Origin: an uncultured Oscillospiraceae bacterium | GTDB taxonomy: Bacteria > Bacillota > Clostridia > Oscillospirales > Ruminococcaceae | Reading direction: 5' to 3' | Length of the DNA stretch: 64,000 nt | Assembly (NCBI GenBank): GCA_910583935.1 | Contig: CAJTZM010000001.1 | Coordinates: forward strand, 138,335 to 202,334 | Shown here: in pieces, positions 60,212 through 64,000 of the stretch | Numbering within the stretch: position 1 is the stretch's first letter | How the letters are laid out: the number at the start of each line of letters is the position of its first letter | The notes under the pieces: generated by a model | The model's database searches: none | Told to the model about the DNA's origin: nothing | The model's input: the letters and a program-made list of their open reading frames with translations, nothing else | Program-made: the position numbers and the translations under genes

Positions 60212-61330
60212 CTATTTTTGCAGCTGCCCTAAGCTGCTGGCTTTTAAATAAGCATTGATAAACCCATCCAGATCGCCGTCCATCACAGCGCCGATATTTC
60301 CGTTTTCGAACCCGGTGCGGTGATCTTTTGCCAGCGTATAGGGCATAAATACATATGACCGAATTTGGTTGCCCCAGCCGATATCCTTTTGATCGCCCTT
60401 GATATCCTCGATTTTTTCCAGGTGCTCCCGCTCCTTGATTTCAATAAGCTTGGAGCGCAGCATCTTCATCGCGACTTCCCGATTTTGGTGCTGGCTTCTT
60501 TCGTTTTGACAGGCAACGATTACCCCAGTTGGAATATGGGTGATCCGAATGGCAGATTCCGTTTTATTCACATGCTGGCCGCCAGCACCGCTGGAACGGT
60601 AGGTGTCGACCTTCAAGTCCTCTTCTCTGATCTCTACCGCCGTGTCGTCGTCTATTTCCGGCATGACCTCCAGCGAGGCAAAAGAGGTATGGCGCCGGCC
60701 GGACGCGTCGAACGGGGAAACGCGCACCAGCCGGTGTACGCCGGTCTCAGATTTTAAATATCCATAGGCATTGAGGCCCTCAACCAGGATCGAAGCGCTT
60801 TTTATTCCCGCTTCTTCCCCGTCTAATATATCCAAAATTTTCACCTTAAAGCCATGCCTTTCCGCCCAGCGGGTGTACATGCGCAGCAGCATTTGTACCC
60901 AATCCTGGGACTCGGTCCCCCCTGCGCCTGCATGAAAGGTTAAAATGGCATTTTTTCCGTCGTACTCGCCGGAAAGAAGGGTCAAAAGCTTTTGTTCCTC
61001 ATAGTAACTGGCCAGTGTATGGTAAAGCTGCTGTACCTCTGGGTAGACGGACGCATCCTGCTCTTCCATTGCGATTTCCAGCAGCGTTGCCAAATCCTCA
61101 TAATCATTATTCATTTTTGTATAAGTGGCAATCTTATTTTTGATCTGGCTGATCTGCTGCAAAACGCGCGAGGAATTTTCTAAATCGTTCCAAAAGTTGG
61201 GGTCCGTGGTCTTTTCCTCCAACGCATTTTGTTTTTGCTGTAGCTCATCCATTCCAATAGCAGAACGGTAATCCGCAATCTGCGGCTTTAGCTCCAAAAG
61301 CTTGCTTTTTAATTCTTCGAACTGGATCAT
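60212..61330 (-). CDS. prfB: Peptide chain release factor 2, no programmed frameshift
   Basis: 372 residues; terminates translation at UGA and UAA. The anticodon-like tripeptide SPF is in VSPFDASGRRHTSF, and the catalytic GGQ in SSGAGGQHVNKTES. The open frame is continuous from ATG 61330 through the region near codon 25 where most bacterial prfB genes carry a UGA and +1 shift (here MDELQQKQNALEEKTTDPNFW), so no autoregulatory frameshift is needed. AAGGGAG precedes the ATG. The gene's promoter lies about 140 bases upstream, leaving a roughly 130-base leader. Confidence 0.97.
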   Translation of the reverse strand: MIQFEELKSKLLELKPQIADYRSAIGMDELQQKQNALEEKTTDPNFWNDLENSSRVLQQISQIKNKIATYTKMNNDYEDLATLLEIAMEEQDASVYPEVQQLYHTLASYYEEQKLLTLLSGEYDGKNAILTFHAGAGGTESQDWVQMLLRMYTRWAERHGFKVKILDILDGEEAGIKSASILVEGLNAYGYLKSETGVHRLVRVSPFDASGRRHTSFASLEVMPEIDDDTAVEIREEDLKVDTYRSSGAGGQHVNKTESAIRITHIPTGVIVACQNERSQHQNREVAMKMLRSKLIEIKEREHLEKIEDIKGDQKDIGWGNQIRSYVFMPYTLAKDHRTGFENGNIGAVMDGDLDGFINAYLKASSLGQLQK

Positions 61331-61469
61331 AGTATCTCCCTTATATCCGCAGTATAAACCCGGCTTCGTCTGAAAGGATTTCTCCCGTATTTCTGTTCAC
61401 CGCCTGGCTGTTTTCCTCTGGCTTGCAGGAAAGGGACGGGTCCAAAGCCTGGTGAAAATGAACAGTATT

Positions 61470-61498
61470 ATTATAAAGAATCCTTGCGAAAAAGTAAA
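61470..61498 (-). promoter_or_regulatory. Promoter of prfB
   Basis: Minus strand TTTACT (61498-61493), 17-base spacer, TATAAT (61475-61470). The 321-base gap between prfB and the next gene (61331-61651) contains this promoter, the roughly 130-base prfB leader (which could fold weakly, CTGTTC near 61460 against GAACAG near 61400) and an AT-rich stretch before the rightward gene; I see no gene in it. Confidence 0.65.
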
Positions 61499-61651
61499 GC
61501 TTTCTGGGGATAGCGGCAAATGTTTTCAAAGTGTTCAAAATTAGGACCTTTTCCCTGCTTTTTTTCTGATGGATTTTGTTGTAAAATAATCTATACTCTA
61601 TTGATATCTATATTTTTCATTGCTGAAAATCCACAAAGGAGTGGCTTTTGT

Positions 61652-62593
61652 TTGAATAAGTATGCCAACGCGATCTGTCCTGTCTGCGGAAAAGCTTTTT
61701 CCGAAAAAGAAGATATTGTCGTTTGCCCGGACTGCGGCGCACCCCATCATCGGGAATGTTACCGACAGATTGGACATTGCGCATTGATTAAAAATCATAA
61801 GCTGGGGATCAACTGGGAGCCTCCTGCTTCACCTGGTCCAAAGACCGAAAATCAGCTGGTAAAGTGCCCTCGATGTGGTGCGGATAATCCAGCGGACGGC
61901 ATTTTTTGCTGCCATTGCGGTGTGCGCTTAGTTGGGCAGGAGCAGGCCGGCATGAAAAATGTCCCGCCCTACGCCCAGCAAAAGCCGCCTTTTTACGGGA
62001 GCGGCTCTCCGTTTTATAACGACCCTTATGGCGGGGCCAATCCAGACGACGAAATGGATGGCGTTCAGGTACGGGATCTGTTTCAGTTTATAGGTGGAAA
62101 CGCCGCCTATTTTCTGATGAATTTTTCTCGGATGAAACAGTCGGGACGTCCGATTTCTTTTAATTTTTCCGCCCTCTTTTTTGGCTGGAAATACCTTTTA
62201 TATCGAAAAATGTATGGGCTTTCCATCCTGGTTTTCTTGGTCAATACTTTGCTGAGTTTGCCTGCAGCAATCTGTCTGTATGAGGATTTGTCTGTTGCCT
62301 CTGGCTTGATGACCGGTTATTCCGCCGGATTTGAGTCGCTGCTTTTTGCCGCGCAAATCTGCAGCATTGTTTCTACCATGCTTTCCATGGCTCTTTGCTT
62401 GTTTTGCAACTGGCTGTATTATCGCCACTGTATCCGAAAAATACAGAAAATTCAGAAAAACACTTATGTATCGGTACAGGAATATTCCACCGCTTTAGTG
62501 AAAAAAGGCCGTACCAATTTGTTTGCGATTGGTTTTTTAATGATGATCTATGTGATATTCTGCATGATGCTGGTACCATATCTAATGGTGTAG
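61652..62593 (+). CDS. RING-like zinc finger plus zinc ribbon, DUF2628-type membrane protein
   Basis: 313 residues. Residues 9-43 form a prokaryotic RING/PHD-like cross-brace: C9, C12, C25, C28, H32, H33, C36 and C43 (CPVCG, CPDCG, HHRECYRQIGHC). A second zinc ribbon is C72, C75, C86 and C89. A Pro/Gly/Tyr-rich linker (about 95-140) leads to a DUF2628-like membrane part (SFNFSALFFGWKYLLYRKMYG) with four helices. The TTG at 61652 is chosen because AAAGGAG lies ten bases upstream and the zinc finger starts immediately; earlier in-frame starts are possible. Function unknown. A weak terminator follows. Confidence 0.82.
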   Translation: MNKYANAICPVCGKAFSEKEDIVVCPDCGAPHHRECYRQIGHCALIKNHKLGINWEPPASPGPKTENQLVKCPRCGADNPADGIFCCHCGVRLVGQEQAGMKNVPPYAQQKPPFYGSGSPFYNDPYGGANPDDEMDGVQVRDLFQFIGGNAAYFLMNFSRMKQSGRPISFNFSALFFGWKYLLYRKMYGLSILVFLVNTLLSLPAAICLYEDLSVASGLMTGYSAGFESLLFAAQICSIVSTMLSMALCLFCNWLYYRHCIRKIQKIQKNTYVSVQEYSTALVKKGRTNLFAIGFLMMIYVIFCMMLVPYLMV

Positions 62594-62623
62594 CCTTTGA
62601 AAAGCTACACGGCGATAAAGACC

Positions 62624-62658
62624 AATCCCTGTCCTGTTGTAACACAGGCAGGGATTTT
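62624..62658 (+). terminator. Intrinsic terminator of the RING-like gene
   Basis: AATCCCTG and CCTG pair with CAGG and CAGGGATT around an eight-base loop with one bulge, followed by TTTT. Confidence 0.72.
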
Positions 62659-62727
62659 GAGGCTTATACAAAAGCGTCTATTATTCGGTTCGCTTTTAGA
62701 AATTTCTTGTTTTAGGAGGAAATCTTA

Positions 62728-63597
62728 ATGAAAGTCACTAAGGCGATTATTCCTGCTGCTGGCCTTGGCACACGCGTTTTGCCTGCGTCAAAGTCCATTC
62801 CAAAAGAGATGCTGCCCATTGTGGACAAGCCCGCCATCCAGTATATTGTGGAAGAAGCCGTTCAATCAGGGATTACTGATATTCTGATCATTACCAGCCG
62901 CGGGAAAAGCCCTATGGAGGATCATTTTGACCGCACGCCAGAGCTGGAGGAGCGTCTTTTGGCCTCGGGCAAAAAAGATTTATACGATCAGGTTGTAGAT
63001 GTAACAAAAATGGCCAATATCCAATATATTCGCCAAAAGGAGACAAAGGGGCTGGGCCATGCAGTCTGGTGCGCTAAATCCTTTGTGGGAGACGACCCGT
63101 TTGCCGTCATGTACGGTGATGATGTGATCATCAGCGATCATCCGGTATGCGGCCAGCTGTGTCGGGCTTACGAGGAATTTGGTCTCGCGGTTGCGGGCAT
63201 TAAAGAAGTGACAGAAGAACAGATCTTAAAGTATTCCTCCCTCAGGGTTGAGCCAATTCGAGAAAACCTATTTAAGGTTACCGATATGATCGAAAAGCCG
63301 AAAAGGGATCAGGTTTTATCGCTCTACTCGATTCTCGGCCGCTGCGTACTGCCGGCAAAAATTTTTTCTATTTTAGAACATACCAAGCCGGGCGCCGGCG
63401 GTGAAATCCAACTGACCGACGCTATGCTGGAGCTGGCTCATGCAGAAGGTATGATCGGGGTGGACTACATCGGCACCCGCTACGATATGGGAAATAAGCT
63501 GGGAATTTTGCAGGCTTCGGTAGAGGTTGGTCTGGCACATCCCGAAATCGGAGAGGATTTCCGGGCATATTTGAAGGAATTGTCAAAATCTCTTTAG
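62728..63597 (+). CDS. galU: UTP--glucose-1-phosphate uridylyltransferase
   Basis: 289 residues. Makes UDP-glucose for envelope polymers. The nucleotidyltransferase motif AIIPAAGLGTRVLPASKSIPKEMLPIVDKP is complete near the N-terminus (read as AIIPAAGLGTR plus KEMLPI), with VMYGDDVIISDHP and GAGGEIQLTDAM further on. The ATG follows AGGAGGAA at good spacing. It stands alone between terminators. Cell-surface polysaccharide genes are not visible nearby. Confidence 0.96.
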   Translation: MKVTKAIIPAAGLGTRVLPASKSIPKEMLPIVDKPAIQYIVEEAVQSGITDILIITSRGKSPMEDHFDRTPELEERLLASGKKDLYDQVVDVTKMANIQYIRQKETKGLGHAVWCAKSFVGDDPFAVMYGDDVIISDHPVCGQLCRAYEEFGLAVAGIKEVTEEQILKYSSLRVEPIRENLFKVTDMIEKPKRDQVLSLYSILGRCVLPAKIFSILEHTKPGAGGEIQLTDAMLELAHAEGMIGVDYIGTRYDMGNKLGILQASVEVGLAHPEIGEDFRAYLKELSKSL

Positions 63598-63645
63598 CTT
63601 TATTTTGCAACTCACTGCGAATGTCAAGAAAAACATCCAAAAAGA

Positions 63646-63673
63646 TTGCAAGAAATAAAAAAATCGGTATAAT
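63646..63673 (+). promoter_or_regulatory. Consensus-like promoter with no gene downstream
   Basis: TTGCAA (63646-63651), 16-base spacer, TATAAT (63668-63673), reading right. The nearest downstream feature is the terminator at 63709, and the transposase lies on the opposite strand, so any transcript would be about 70 bases. Confidence 0.65.
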
Positions 63674-63708
63674 ATCTAAAGCCAAAGATAGAAACTTGTA
63701 GAAAGCGC

Positions 63709-63747
63709 AAAAAGGATACCCATTCAAAATGAATGGGTATCCTTTTT
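63709..63747. terminator. Strong hairpin terminator beside the IS30 copy
   Basis: Perfect 17-base arms, AAAAAGGATACCCATTC and GAATGGGTATCCTTTTT, around AAAAT, with T-rich outer flanks. It can end both the short rightward transcript and the leftward transposase transcript (stop at 63761). Confidence 0.9.
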
Positions 63748-63760
63748 TTCTGTCTTTTTG

Positions 63761-64000
63761 TTACAAGGCAAGCAGGTACCGTTTGAACAACGTGTCCGAA
63801 CATTCCCCGCCTAAAATCCGCCGGGGATAATGATTCATCCACTGTTCAACCTGCTTAATCTGCGTATTGGTATAGTCCGAAATAGGTGTCCCCTTTGGAA
63901 TAAATCGGCGAATTAACCCGTTTGCGTTTTCATTGCTGCCACGTTCCCAGCTGCTATAAGGATGGCAATAGTAAATTTTCGTTCTGGGTATCTTAGAAAG
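63761..64000 (-). mobile_element. IS30-family transposase, C-terminal 79 residues, cut by the window edge
   Basis: The minus-strand frame is open from base 64000 to the TAA at 63761-63763. It encodes the DDE-domain end of an IS30 transposase: YYCHPYSSWERGSNENANG is the family block holding the catalytic Glu, then LIRRFIPKGTPIS and WMNHYPRRILGG. The rest of the gene lies right of the window, so completeness cannot be judged. The terminal inverted repeat would be expected within about 100 bases left of the stop, but I could not identify it without the other end. Confidence 0.93.

Noticed and set aside
60212..61330. Search for a programmed +1 frameshift in prfB
   Set aside because: No UGA or CUU-type slippery site interrupts the N-terminal frame; translation runs continuously from ATG 61330.
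1..64000. CRISPR arrays, cas genes, or other named defence systems
   Set aside because: I saw no spaced direct repeats and no recognisable Cas, restriction-modification or toxin-antitoxin genes. SbcCD, RecN and RadA are housekeeping repair proteins.

Overview
The window looks like the chromosome of an anaerobic, spore-forming Clostridia bacterium, most likely of the Oscillospiraceae/Ruminococcaceae. The evidence is gene content, not a database match: sporulation genes (cwlD, spoVG, spoIIIAA/AB, a YtvI-type permease), an IspH fused to S1 repeats (a known clostridial arrangement), a tyrosyl T-box, cdaA-cdaR, and a DUF4358-MBOAT-DHHW gene trio of the kind found in gut Firmicutes. Almost every gene has a clear Shine-Dalgarno, and many neighbours overlap by 1-4 bases, so operons can be read directly. 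Nearly all of the window is core chromosome. The only clear mobile DNA is an IS30-type transposase cut by the right edge.

Layout, left part (1-21.4 kb). A dxs-tlyA-nadK-argR-recN-thrE-GNAT operon (the GNAT gene is frameshifted) is followed by a T-box-controlled tyrS. Next come a leftward block (an unrecognised coiled-coil protein, dnaC-type loader, dnaD), tRNA-Gly(GCC), then pyk, a membrane protein, cwlD, radA, and an adaptor/FtsX-permease pair with no ATPase gene. A Xer-type recombinase diverges from an unusual amidohydrolase, with a perfect 18-bp-arm palindrome between their promoters.

Middle (21.4-47.2 kb). A leftward acyl-transfer module (DUF4358, MBOAT, DHHW) comes first. Then rpiR, a flavoprotein, cmk, plsC and ispH-rpsA form a tight leftward operon. 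spoVG, murC and an M42 peptidase follow. Threonine-pathway genes pheB-hom-thrB-lysC are read leftward from one promoter to one terminator. A YtvI permease and a Ca2+-type P-ATPase converge on a strong bidirectional hairpin. sbcD-sbcC and a small unknown protein form a rightward operon, and a DUF362 ferredoxin-like protein closes the section.

Right part (47.2-64 kb). An rRNA/tRNA methyltransferase converges on spoIIIAA-spoIIIAB, which lack the rest of the spoIIIA operon here. A COG2509 flavoprotein, cdaA-cdaR (c-di-AMP synthesis), ispD-ispF, a GyrI-like protein and a TRIC-type channel are all leftward. A rightward flavin reductase, gcvH, lplA and lpd cluster suggests a self-contained lipoyl-loading and reoxidation module. 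prfB (without the usual frameshift), a RING-like/DUF2628 membrane protein, galU and the IS30 fragment end the window.

Functional links: dxs, ispD, ispF and ispH together cover four of the seven MEP-pathway steps. cwlD, spoVG, spoIIIAA/AB and ytvI point to endospore formation. lysC, hom and thrB give aspartate to phosphohomoserine. recN, radA, sbcCD and xer are DNA repair and recombination genes. I found no overtly new multi-gene defence system. The most unusual items are the amidohydrolase that has lost its metal-binding histidines, the palindrome beside it, the truncated and overlapping spoIIIAA-AB, the ATPase-less exporter pair, the lipoyl cluster, the RING-like membrane protein, and an orphan promoter-terminator pair next to the IS30 copy.
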